Assembly: GCF_050586465.1 (NCBI RefSeq)
Contig: NZ_JBOCEG010000005.1
Span: forward strand, 310,001 to 374,000
Length of the DNA stretch: 64,000 bases
Origin: CAJXYS01 sp913063035
GTDB lineage: Bacteria; Pseudomonadota; Alphaproteobacteria; Rhodobacterales; Rhodobacteraceae
Reading direction: 5' to 3'
A program made the position numbers and the translations under genes. This document shows positions 8,638 through 18,100 of the stretch, piece by piece. The notes under the pieces were generated by a model. It worked only from the letters and a program-made list of their open reading frames with translations. It was not told the DNA's origin and did not search any database. Position 1 is the stretch's first letter, and each line of letters starts with the position of its first letter.

Positions 8638-9675
8638 ATGTCTTTCGCAAAAACCACCGCGTCTGCCCTTGCTATCGCGGCCGTCTCGGCCACCGCCGCC
8701 GCGGCTCGTGACAACGTCCAGGTCGCCGGTTCGTCCACCGTGCTGCCCTACGCATCCATCGTCGCCGAAGCCTTCGGCGAGAACTTCGAATTCCCGACCC
8801 CCGTTGTCGAATCGGGCGGGTCGTCCGCCGGTCTCAAGCGCTTCTGCGAAGGCGTCGGCGAGAACACCATCGACATCGCCAACGCGTCGCGTGCCATCCG
8901 GTCCGGCGAAGTCGAGACCTGCGCCGCCAACGGCGTGACCGACATCATCGAGGTCCGCATCGGCTATGACGGCATCGTCTTCGCCAGCCAGATCGACGGG
9001 CCGGCCTTCACCGCTTTCGAGCCCTCCGACCTGTTCAACGCCCTCGGCGAGAAGGTCCTGGTCGACGGCGAGCTCGTCGACAACCCGCACAACACCTGGG
9101 CCGACTTCAACGCCGACCTGCCGGACGTTGAAATCGCCGCCTTCATTCCGGGCACCAAGCACGGCACCCGCGAAGTCTTCGAAGAGAAGGTCCTGCTGCA
9201 GGGCTGCGAGGACACCGGCGCCATGGAAGCCATGATGGCGGCCGGCATGTCGGAAGACGACACCGAGGATGCCTGCATGGCGGTGCGCGCCGACGGCAAG
9301 TCGGTCGACATCGACGGCGACTACACCGAGACGCTGGCCCGCATCGACTCCAACCCGAACGGCGTCGGCGTCTTCGGCCTGGCGTTCTACGAGAACAACA
9401 CCGACACGCTGAAGGTCGCCACCATGGGCGGCATCGCGCCGTCGACCGAGACCATCGCCTCGGGCGAGTACCCGGTTTCGCGTCCGCTGTTCTTCTACAT
9501 CAAGAAGGCGCATATCGGCGTGATCCCCGGCCTGAAGGACTACGCGTCCTTCTTCGTCTCCGACGAGATCGCCGGCCAGGGTGGCCCGCTCGCCAACTAC
9601 GGCCTCGTGCCCGATCCGGAACTGGGCGACACCCAGGCGAAGATCGAGAACGAAGTGACGATGAGCGAAGAGTAA
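8638..9675 (+). CDS. pstS: Phosphate ABC transporter substrate-binding protein
   Basis: A 345-residue periplasmic phosphate receptor feeding PstCAB. A GTG 33 bases upstream is in frame, but ATG 8638 has a good GAGGAG site seven bases ahead and starts a proper Sec signal peptide (Ala-rich core, cleavage near Ala-Ala-Ala-Arg). The mature part opens with VQVAGSSTVLPYA and continues with ESGGSSAGLKRFCEG, both phosphate-contact regions of the family. First gene of a pst-pho operon behind a PhoB box; a stem-loop after it may let it be made in excess over the membrane subunits. Confidence 0.95.
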   Translation: MSFAKTTASALAIAAVSATAAAARDNVQVAGSSTVLPYASIVAEAFGENFEFPTPVVESGGSSAGLKRFCEGVGENTIDIANASRAIRSGEVETCAANGVTDIIEVRIGYDGIVFASQIDGPAFTAFEPSDLFNALGEKVLVDGELVDNPHNTWADFNADLPDVEIAAFIPGTKHGTREVFEEKVLLQGCEDTGAMEAMMAAGMSEDDTEDACMAVRADGKSVDIDGDYTETLARIDSNPNGVGVFGLAFYENNTDTLKVATMGGIAPSTETIASGEYPVSRPLFFYIKKAHIGVIPGLKDYASFFVSDEIAGQGGPLANYGLVPDPELGDTQAKIENEVTMSEE

Positions 9676-9689
9676 TTTCTCTCTCGCGG

Positions 9690-9713
9690 TGGGGGCGGCG
9701 GTTGCCGCCCCCA
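9690..9713 (+). terminator. Intercistronic stem-loop between pstS and pstC
   Basis: A 10-bp stem (TGGGGGCGGC / GCCGCCCCCA) with a 4-base loop follows pstS. The downstream sequence (TTCCCTTTT) is only partly T-rich. It can act as a partial terminator or protect the pstS 3' end, which explains the usual excess of the binding protein. Confidence 0.6.
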
Positions 9714-9751
9714 TTCCCTTTTAGGTTCTTTCAACTCTCGACGGAGCGGAT

Positions 9752-11215
9752 ATGCCCTTATTCTGGCTGATCCTGATCGTGCTCGCCTTGGCGGCGGCGG
9801 GATATGTCGCGGGGCGCCGGCGGGCGCTGGCCAGTGCCGGCGGCAGCAGCCATGGGCTTCATTCGCTACCGTCCTATTACGGTTCCAACGTTGCGCTGTC
9901 GGCCCTGGTGCCGGCTTTCGCGATCCTGGTGGGGTGGCTTCTCGTCCAGCCCCTGGTCATCGAGAACAGCGTCTCGGGAATGATCCCGGAGCGCGCCATC
10001 GACGAGGGCAGTTCGCTCAGCCTGGTCATGAGCGATGTGCGCCGGGTGGCCGACGGGCTCGACACCGCCGTCGCACAGGGCGCGATGACCCCGGAAGAGG
10101 CCGGCTCGATCCGTAGCGAATTCACGGATGTGCGGGAACGGCTAGGGGCGGTCGGCGTGGCGCTCGGCTCCGACGTCGGCCCCGAGGTTCTGCGCGCCGC
10201 GCAGCGCTACCGCGCCATGAGTTCCACCGGCAACCTGCTGATGACCCTCGCGGTTCTCGGCGCAGCCGTTGGCGGCTTCGGTTTTTCCTATATTCGCACG
10301 CACCGCGATTTCCGTGCGCGCAACGTGGTCGAGGCCGGTGTGCGGCTTCTGCTTCTTTTCGCCGCGTCGATCGCGATCCTGACCACGCTGGGCATCATCC
10401 TGTCGCTGATCTTCAACACGATCGAGTTCTTCAAGCTCTGGCCGCCTGCCGAGTTCTTCCTCGGCACCACCTGGCAGCCAAGCTTCGGCGGCGGCTCCGA
10501 GCTGGGCGTCCTGCCCCTGCTCTGGGGCACGTTCTACATCTCGCTGATCGCGCTGGCCGTCGCGGTGCCCATCGGCCTTTTTGCGGCGGTCTACCTGTCG
10601 GAATACGCCTCGAAGCCGGTGCGCGCCTTCGCAAAGCCGATGATCGAGGTGCTCGCCGGTATCCCGACCATCGTCTACGGTCTCTTCGCCCTCCTGACGG
10701 TCGGGCCGATGCTGATGGCGGTCTTCGGTCGCGACGGGCTTGGCTGGATGCAGGCCGGCACCGCCGTGATGACCGCCGGGCTGGTCATGGGCATCATGCT
10801 GATTCCCTTCGTCAGCTCGCTCAGCGATGACATCATCAACGCCGTGCCGCAGGCGATGCGGGACGGGTCTTACGGGCTGGGCGCCACCAAGTCCGAGACC
10901 GTGCGCCAGGTGGTTCTGCCCGCCGCGCTGCCGGGCATCGTGGGCGCGATCCTGCTGGCTGCAAGCCGCGCCATCGGCGAGACGATGATCGTCGTGCTGG
11001 GCGCCGGCGCTGCGGCGCGGCTCAGTCTCAACCCCTTCGACGCCATGACGACGGTGACCGCCAAGATCGTCAGCCAGCTGACGGGCGACGCCGACTTCGC
11101 CTCGCCGGAGGCGCTGGTGGCCTTCGCACTCGGCATGACGCTCTTCGTCATCACGCTGGGGCTGAACGTTCTGGCGCTCTACATCGTGCGCAAGTACCGG
11201 GAGCAATACGAATGA
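9752..11215 (+). CDS. pstC: Phosphate ABC transporter permease PstC
   Basis: A 487-residue inner-membrane permease, clearly longer than the roughly 320-residue E. coli protein. An extra N-terminal part contains a membrane helix (about 3-20), a second helix near 45-65 and a periplasmic stretch (about 70-145) before the conserved core. The core shows the EAA-loop signature before the last helices (DGSYGLGATKSETVRQVVLP) and GIPTIVYGLFAL. Start ATG 9752 follows GACGGAG. The stop overlaps the pstA start (ATGA). With PstA it forms the phosphate channel. Confidence 0.94.
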   Translation: MPLFWLILIVLALAAAGYVAGRRRALASAGGSSHGLHSLPSYYGSNVALSALVPAFAILVGWLLVQPLVIENSVSGMIPERAIDEGSSLSLVMSDVRRVADGLDTAVAQGAMTPEEAGSIRSEFTDVRERLGAVGVALGSDVGPEVLRAAQRYRAMSSTGNLLMTLAVLGAAVGGFGFSYIRTHRDFRARNVVEAGVRLLLLFAASIAILTTLGIILSLIFNTIEFFKLWPPAEFFLGTTWQPSFGGGSELGVLPLLWGTFYISLIALAVAVPIGLFAAVYLSEYASKPVRAFAKPMIEVLAGIPTIVYGLFALLTVGPMLMAVFGRDGLGWMQAGTAVMTAGLVMGIMLIPFVSSLSDDIINAVPQAMRDGSYGLGATKSETVRQVVLPAALPGIVGAILLAASRAIGETMIVVLGAGAAARLSLNPFDAMTTVTAKIVSQLTGDADFASPEALVAFALGMTLFVITLGLNVLALYIVRKYREQYE

Positions 11216-12570
11216 CCGACGCCACCGCTTCCAACGCGGCGCCCGACGCCCCGCGCAAGGGCTCGCTCCTGGATCAGGATGACCGCACGCGGCGCCGCAA
11301 CGCGGCCGAAGCGCGCTTCAAGGCCTACGGGATCGCCGCCGTCGGCGTCGGCCTCGTCTTCCTGATCGCGCTGGTCAGCGCCATCATTTTCAACGGGGTG
11401 GGCGCGTTCCAGCAGACCTTCGTCGATGTCGAGGTCTATCTCGACCCCGAGAAACTCGACAAGCAAGGCAATCGCGACCCTGCCGACCTGCGCAAGGTCT
11501 CGACCTTCGGCTACAAGCCGCTGATCCGCGAGGCGCTTTTCGCCAAGGTGCAGGAGCTGGGCATCGAGACCGAGATCGAGAGCGCGAACGAGGTCGAGGC
11601 GCTTCTCTCGGCAAGCGCGCCGGCGCAGGTGCGCGATTTCGTCATCGCGAACCCCGACAGGCTCGGCGATACCGTGGCCTTCAAGATGCTCGCGTCCAGC
11701 CGGGTGGACGGCTACCTCAAGAACCGGGTCACGCGTGACTCCATCGCCCGCGACAAGAACATCGACGCCGTGCATCTCGACCTGACCGATGCGCTGCGCG
11801 ACGCGGGCGTGGTGGAAAAGACCTTCAACCTGTCCTTCATCACCGGGTCCGACGCCTCCGAGAGCCGGGCGGAACAGGCCGGGCTGGGCGTTTCGATGCT
11901 CGGCTCGTTCTTCATGATGCTGGTGGTGCTGGGACTCAGCCTGCCCATCGGCGTCGCGGCCTCGATTTATCTCGAGGAGTTCGCGCCGCAGAACAGGTTC
12001 ACCGACCTGATCGAGGTGAACATCTCGAACCTGGCTGCCGTGCCGTCGATCGTGTTCGGTATCCTGGGTCTGGCGGTGTTCATCCAGTTCATGCACCTGC
12101 CGCAATCCGCCCCGCTGGTGGGCGGACTGGTGCTGACGCTGATGACGCTGCCCACGATCATCATCTCGACACGCGCCTCGCTGAAATCGGTTCCGCCCTC
12201 GATCCGCGACGCGGCGCTCGGGGTCGGCGCCTCCAAGATGCAGGCCGTGTTCCACCACGTTCTGCCGCTCGCGATGCCGGGCATCCTGACCGGCACGATC
12301 ATCGGCCTGGCGCAGGCGCTGGGCGAGACCGCGCCGCTGCTGCTGATTGGCATGGTGGGCTATATCGCGACGAACTATCCGGACGGGCTCGCCTCGGGCT
12401 TTCTCGATCCGAACTCGGCCATGCCGGCCCAGATCTACGAATGGGCCAAGCGCGCCGACCCGGCCTATTACGAGCGCGCCTGGGGCGGTATCATCATCCT
12501 GCTGGTCTTCCTGCTGACGATGAACATCGTGGCCATCATCCTGCGCCGCCGTTTCGAGCGCCGCTGGTAA
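11212..12570 (+). CDS. pstA: Phosphate ABC transporter permease PstA
   Basis: A 452-residue permease partner of PstC. A membrane helix at about residues 42-62 is followed by a periplasmic domain of about 160 residues that E. coli PstA lacks, then the conserved core with IPSIVFGILGL-like (VPSIVFGILGLAVF) and EAA-loop (DAALGVGASKMQAVFHHVLP) motifs. The last residues form a basic cytoplasmic tail (RRRFERRW). It starts inside the pstC stop codon, which implies coupled translation. Confidence 0.94.
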   Translation: MTDATASNAAPDAPRKGSLLDQDDRTRRRNAAEARFKAYGIAAVGVGLVFLIALVSAIIFNGVGAFQQTFVDVEVYLDPEKLDKQGNRDPADLRKVSTFGYKPLIREALFAKVQELGIETEIESANEVEALLSASAPAQVRDFVIANPDRLGDTVAFKMLASSRVDGYLKNRVTRDSIARDKNIDAVHLDLTDALRDAGVVEKTFNLSFITGSDASESRAEQAGLGVSMLGSFFMMLVVLGLSLPIGVAASIYLEEFAPQNRFTDLIEVNISNLAAVPSIVFGILGLAVFIQFMHLPQSAPLVGGLVLTLMTLPTIIISTRASLKSVPPSIRDAALGVGASKMQAVFHHVLPLAMPGILTGTIIGLAQALGETAPLLLIGMVGYIATNYPDGLASGFLDPNSAMPAQIYEWAKRADPAYYERAWGGIIILLVFLLTMNIVAIILRRRFERRW

Positions 12571-12591
12571 CTCGAAGAGAAGGACCCGGCG

Positions 12592-13386
12592 ATGAAAGAT
12601 TTGCGAACCACGGAGCAAGAAATGACCGCAGAGCTGAAGATTACGGCCCGGGACGTCCAGGTCTTCTACGGCGACACGCACGCGATCAAGGATGTGTCGG
12701 TCGATATCGAGGACAAGACGGTCACCGCCTTCATCGGGCCGTCGGGCTGCGGCAAGTCGACTTTCCTGCGCTGTCTGAACCGGATGAACGACACCATCGA
12801 CGTCGCCCGGGTCGAGGGCGACATCCTGCTCGACGGCGAGGACATCTACGACAAGAAGGTCGACCCGGTGCAGCTGCGCGCCAAGGTCGGCATGGTGTTC
12901 CAGAAGCCGAACCCCTTCCCGAAGTCGATCTACGACAACGTCGCCTACGGCCCCAAGATCCACGGCATGGCCAGGAACAAGGCGGAGCTTGACGAGATCG
13001 TCGAGACCGCGCTGCGCCGGGCCGCGCTGTGGGACGAGGCGAAGGACCGGCTCGACGCGCCCGGCACCGGGCTCTCGGGCGGGCAGCAGCAGCGCCTGTG
13101 CATCGCGCGGGCCGTGGCGACGGCGCCCGAGGTGCTGCTCATGGACGAGCCCTGCTCGGCGCTCGACCCCATCGCGACCAGCCAGGTCGAGGAGCTGATC
13201 GACGAGTTGCGGGCGAACTACTCGGTCGTGATCGTGACCCACTCGATGCAGCAGGCCGCGCGGGTCAGCCAGAAGACGGCCTTCTTCCACCTGGGCAATC
13301 TCGTCGAATACGGCGAGACCGGACAGATTTTCACAAACCCCGAGGATCCGCGCACGGAATCCTACATCACCGGCCGGATCGGCTGA
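12592..13386 (+). CDS. pstB: Phosphate ABC transporter ATP-binding protein
   Basis: A 264-residue ATPase of the Pst phosphate importer. Walker A is GPSGCGKST, the signature is LSGGQQQRLCIARA and Walker B is VLLMDEPCSALDP. The family-typical NPFPKSIYDNVAYGP follows the Q-loop. ATG 12592 (after GAAGGA) is kept; ATG 12622 (after CGGAG) is an equally good start that would remove ten residues and match shorter family members. Confidence 0.95.
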   Translation: MKDLRTTEQEMTAELKITARDVQVFYGDTHAIKDVSVDIEDKTVTAFIGPSGCGKSTFLRCLNRMNDTIDVARVEGDILLDGEDIYDKKVDPVQLRAKVGMVFQKPNPFPKSIYDNVAYGPKIHGMARNKAELDEIVETALRRAALWDEAKDRLDAPGTGLSGGQQQRLCIARAVATAPEVLLMDEPCSALDPIATSQVEELIDELRANYSVVIVTHSMQQAARVSQKTAFFHLGNLVEYGETGQIFTNPEDPRTESYITGRIG

Positions 13387-13397
13387 GGGAGCCCCCG

Positions 13398-14138
13398 ATG
13401 ATCGAGCAAGAACACATCTCCTCGGCATATGACCGCGACCTGGAGGGCATCCAGGCGCTCATCATGAAGATGGGCGGCATGGTCGAGACGGAAATCGCCG
13501 AATCCGCCAAGTCGCTCGAATTGCGCGACGAGGAACTCGCCCGCAAGGTCGTCCGGAGCGACCGCCAGGTCGATTCGCTCGAAGAGCGCGTGGACGAGGA
13601 AGCCGCCCGCCTGATCGCGCTGCGCCAGCCGGCCGCCTCGGACCTGCGCACGATCCTGTCGGTGATGAAGATCGCCGCGAATCTCGAGCGGGTCGGGGAC
13701 TATTCCAAGAACATCGCCAAGCGGACCTCGGTGCTGGTGCAGATGGCGCCGGTCGAGGGATCCTCCGGCGCGCTGCGCCGCCAGGCCAAGGCCGTCGAGC
13801 TGATGCTGCGCGATGCGCTCGACGCCTATATCCACCGCGACGTGGCGCTGGCCCAGGACGTGCGCGACCGCGACCGCGAAGTCGACCAGATGTACAACTC
13901 GCTCTTCCGCGAGTTCCTGACCCACATGATGGAAGACCCGCGCAACATCACCGCCTGCATGCACCTGCACTTCATCGCCAAGAACATCGAGCGTATGGGC
14001 GACCATGTCACCTCCATCGCCGAGCAGGTGATCTACCTCGTCACCGGCGAGAAGCCGGATGTCGAGCGCACCAAGGGCGACAAGACCTCCAGCACGATCT
14101 TCGAGCCGGACCTGCGCGACGACGAGGGAGATGACTAA
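13398..14138 (+). CDS. phoU: Phosphate signalling protein PhoU
   Basis: A 246-residue all-helical protein made of two three-helix repeats, each with the metal-binding E/DxxxD signature (NLERVGDYSKNIAKR in the first, NIERMGDHVTSIAEQ in the second). It links PstSCAB transport activity to the PhoR-PhoB two-component system, dampening the Pho response when phosphate is plentiful. ATG 13398 follows GAGGGAGC, 11 bases after pstB; the longer open frame upstream is only a shadow of pstB. The stop TAA shares a base with the phoB start (TAATG). Confidence 0.95.
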   Translation: MIEQEHISSAYDRDLEGIQALIMKMGGMVETEIAESAKSLELRDEELARKVVRSDRQVDSLEERVDEEAARLIALRQPAASDLRTILSVMKIAANLERVGDYSKNIAKRTSVLVQMAPVEGSSGALRRQAKAVELMLRDALDAYIHRDVALAQDVRDRDREVDQMYNSLFREFLTHMMEDPRNITACMHLHFIAKNIERMGDHVTSIAEQVIYLVTGEKPDVERTKGDKTSSTIFEPDLRDDEGDD

Positions 14139-14830
14139 TGTCCCCGGCTTCCATTCCGATGGTTCTGGTGGTCGAAGACGAGCCGGCGCAACGCGAGGTG
14201 CTGGCCTACAACCTGGAAGCCGAGGGGTTTCGCACCGCTAAGGCCGAGAACGGCGAGGAGGCGCTGCTGCTCACCGAGGAGGAGGCGCCGGACCTGATCG
14301 TCCTGGACTGGATGCTGCCCAACGTCTCGGGAATCGAGGTCTGCCGACGGCTGAAGACCCGGCCCGAAACCCGGAACATCCCGGTGATCATGCTCTCGGC
14401 GCGCTCCGAAGAGGTCGATCGCGTGCGCGGCCTGGAGACCGGCGCCGACGACTACGTCGTCAAGCCCTACTCCGTGGTGGAGCTGATGGCCCGCATCCGC
14501 GCGCAGCTGCGGCGCACGCGGCCCGCCGCCGTCGGGCAGAAGCTGACCTTTGACGACATCGTGCTCGACTCCGAACAGCACAAGGTGTTCCGCGGCGACG
14601 AGACGCTGAAGCTCGGCCCGACCGAGTTCCGGCTACTGGCCGCCTTCATGGAAAAACCGGGTCGCGTCTGGTCGCGTGAGCAGCTTCTGGATCGTGTCTG
14701 GGGGCGGGACATCTACGTGGATACGCGCACGGTCGATGTCCATATCGGCCGCCTGCGCAAGGCGCTCTGCCAGCATGGCGGCACGGACCCGGTCCGCACC
14801 GTGCGCGGCGCGGGTTACGCGCTGGGATAG
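14138..14830 (+). CDS. phoB: Phosphate regulon response regulator PhoB
   Basis: A 230-residue OmpR/PhoB-type response regulator. The receiver shows the acidic pair (VEDEPAQ), the phosphorylated Asp in IVLDWMLPNVSG and the conserved Lys in VVKPYSVVEL. The C-terminal winged helix (GPTEFRLLAAFMEKPGRVWS, then VDVHIGRLRKAL) binds Pho boxes such as the one before pstS. It closes the pst operon and overlaps phoU by one base. Its usual partner kinase gene phoR is not in the window; many related genomes keep phoR just before pstS, but here that place is taken by arsR. Confidence 0.95.
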   Translation: MSPASIPMVLVVEDEPAQREVLAYNLEAEGFRTAKAENGEEALLLTEEEAPDLIVLDWMLPNVSGIEVCRRLKTRPETRNIPVIMLSARSEEVDRVRGLETGADDYVVKPYSVVELMARIRAQLRRTRPAAVGQKLTFDDIVLDSEQHKVFRGDETLKLGPTEFRLLAAFMEKPGRVWSREQLLDRVWGRDIYVDTRTVDVHIGRLRKALCQHGGTDPVRTVRGAGYALG

Positions 14831-15142
14831 CGGCTTTCGAAACGCCGGGTGACCGGCGCCGCCCGATCTTCGCGTTCACGCTAAATATTTTTTAGGGTTT
14901 GGCCCCTTCTCGACATTTGATATCGTCGCCTACGGGTTTCTGGGCCGACGCTGCGCATGCGGACGCCCGTGACCCGGCCGATGATCGGCTGTTTGTTGAA
15001 GTGGTATGCGCCTCGGCACAGCTGCCTCCCGGGTTTCGGAGGGGCGCCGGGTGCCGTGACCGCCATGCGGAGAAGCGCGCAGGTCGGTGCCACATTGGCA
15101 CAGGGCATGCCGTGCGGATCGCAGGCGGAGTGGGTGGTGTAA
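14831..15142. other. Intergenic stretch between phoB and the FG-GAP gene
   Basis: No gene is supported here. A short hairpin at 14843-14858 (CGCCGG, loop GTGA, CCGGCG) may help end the pho transcript. An AT-rich patch at 14880-14896 (TAAATATTTTTTAGGG) stands out in GC-rich DNA and may belong to the promoter of the following gene. Small frames here show no recognisable protein. Confidence 0.4.
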
Positions 15143-18100
15143 ATGGCGTATCAAGTGTTGCGGTCCTACAAACTGGTCGGAGCGGAAGCGGATGGGCACC
15201 TGGGGCGCTCTGTCGCCGCGGTCGGCGCCGTGCCGGAGGGGACGAAGCCGGGGCTTCTGATCGGTGCCTCCGGGGCAGGCACGACAGGCACGACCTATCG
15301 AATCGACCTCGCGGATCTTGCAGCGCTCGACGCGGCGGACGGTGACGAGTTTGACGGGCTCATCCGCGAGTCCGACCTGCCGTCCATCACCTTAACGGCC
15401 ACCTACAGCTTTGTCGGCCCCGATGCTGAATGGACCGGCTATCAGGCTGTCGGCATCGGCGATGTCGACGGGGACGGGTTCGACGAACTGCTGATCGCGG
15501 CATCGGAGAGTTCTCCCGACGCTGGTGCCGTCTACCTGGTCTCGAGCCGCGATCTCGAGGCGCTGGATACCCATGGTGGCGTGGCGCGCGACCAGGTGAT
15601 CGATCTTGGGTCGGTCGCCGCCTATACGGAATCCGGTGACGGCCGCAGTTACCGGATCGTGACAAGCATCGCAGACACCAATGAGCTAGGGCAGTCGCTC
15701 TCGTATATCGGCGACTTTGACGATGACGGGCGGGCCGACCTGCTGATGACGTCGTGGCATCAGTACAACCGCGACGAAGGGGGCGAGCGCGTTGGTTATG
15801 GCGGCTCTGCCTACCTGATATCGGGGGCCGAACTCGAGGCACTGGACGAGGCCGGCAGCGCCGATGGAGCGACCCGCGACGGGGAGGTGGACCTGGCCGA
15901 TATTGAAGGGTTTACCGGTAATTCCGTCCAGTTTCGGGATGTTCCCCAACACAACACGCCGGTCGAGGCGGTTTCGGGAACCGGCGATGTCGATGGCGAT
16001 GGCCGGCCGGATATCCTGATCGGCGCGCAGTCTTACAACTCGGATTATCCGGGTCATGCCTTCCTGGTGACGGGCGCCGACCTGGAGGATCTCGACAATG
16101 TTTACGGGCCGGATGGCGTGCTCAGCCTTGCGCGGATGGATCAGCTGCCCGACGGCGCGACCTCTTATCATTTCATCGGCGCAGGCCCGGGCGATCAATC
16201 CGGTTATGACGTGTCGATCGTCGGCGACCTCGACAATGACGGCCGGGACGATCTGCTGATCGCGGCCTATGTCGGGGGCAAGGTTTACGTGGTCAGCGGC
16301 GCCGATCTCGAGGGCCTCGCCAATGCAGACCGCGAAATCAACCTCGCGGGCATTGCCACAGGCAGCGGATCTTTCGAAATCGACACAGCGGGAGAGGTTA
16401 CGGTCACCGCCGTCACTGATATCGGGGATGTCGATGGCGACGGCCATGACGACATCGCCTTTGGCGGCATATTCGGGGCTGGCAGAACCTACGTGCTCGG
16501 CGGTGCCGATCTTGTGGCCGCCGATGATCTGGACAACAGCCGTGATGGAAAGATCGACGCGACGCTCATTCCCCAGCTTCAGGTCGCTGGTCACCTTGGC
16601 TACCTTTTCCAGGGCGCCAGCAGTAGCTACGCCGGAATCAGCGCGCCGGCCGGCGATCTTGACGGGGATGGCCGCGCTGACTTGCTGATCGGGGCCTATC
16701 GCGAAGACGTCGAAGATATCTCCGGCTACGATGCTGCCGGTGCCACTTACGCGATCATGGCGGCCGATTTCGCCGCGGCCGACGATGTCGGTGACGGCAC
16801 CGGGCAGGACGGCATCATCGCCCTCGATGCTATCCACTATGACGGCATCGTGCAGGGCACGGCCGGGGACGACCAGATCGATACCGCCTACCTGGCTGAC
16901 CCGGGGCTCGACCGGCTCGACCGGTTCGACGCGCTCGACAATTCGAACGACGACGAGATCGAGGCCGGCGACGGCGATGACACCATCGTGGCGAGCGCCG
17001 GCGACGACGACATCGACGGGGGCGCTGGGCACGACACCTACCGGGCCGCGGACGATGCGTTGATGGGCTACCGGCTCATCGGGGACAGGAGCACCGGCTA
17101 TTCGCTCGCGCAGACGGGCGACATGAACGGCGACGGGCTGGACGACCTGCTCATCGGCGCGAGATGGGCCGGCGTTACGGACAGCGGTGCATTCCAGCAA
17201 GACGGCAGGACCTATCTGGTCACCGGCGCGGCGCTGGAGCAGGCAACGCCGGTGGCCGACACCGCCGGTGTCATCGACCTGGACACGATTGCCGGGGTCG
17301 AGGGTGCCTATACCTTCAAGGGGGCCACGCTGCAGGATCTGTCCGGGGCGGCCGTCGCGTCGCTTGGCGATCTCGACGGTGACGGGAACCGGGAACTGCT
17401 GATCGGGGCCCCTAACGCGGGCGCATTTAGCGCCGGCAAAGCCTATCTCGTCGCGTCAGGCTCTTTCGCCGCCGCCGACACCGACGGGGATGGCGTGATC
17501 GATCTGGGGGATGTCGCCGGGACGGGCCTGTCCTTTCAGTTCGATGCCAATTCCGGAAACATTCTGGGCAGGTCGATTGCCTCGGCAGGCGATGTCGACG
17601 GGGACGGGTTCGAGGACCTGATCGTGGGGGCCCCGATCGCGACGTACGACCCGACCCCCGGTTCGGCCTATCTCGTCACCGCCCAATACCTTCGCGACCA
17701 CCATGATTCTGTCGGCGACGGCGTGATCGACCTGCCGGACGCCGCGGACGAAGCCGACATCTACCGGATAGAGGGCGCGGCTGACGCGTCCACCGGATGG
17801 GTAGTTGCACCGGCCGGCAATGTCGTGGGGGACGGGCGCGCCGACCTGATGATCTGGTCGCCAGGGAACGGTGATCAACTCGCTCCTGTCCATCTTCTCG
17901 GCGCGGAGGCGTTCGATGGCGTCGCGGCGGATGGCGTGATTGAACTGGACCCTATCGCCAGTCTTGCGAACTCCTACAGGTTCCAGGGCTTCGCCCATAC
18001 TGTCAGTGACGCTCACCAGATACCGATGACCACGGGGGATGCCGATGGCGACGGGCAGACCGATCTGCTGATCGGTCCGCATCTGGTCAGCGGCGCGGAC

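Noticed and set aside
13029..13397. Longer phoU starting inside pstB
   Set aside because: The extra codons are a frame shadow of pstB; the start at 13398 has a ribosome site and matches the PhoU N-terminus.
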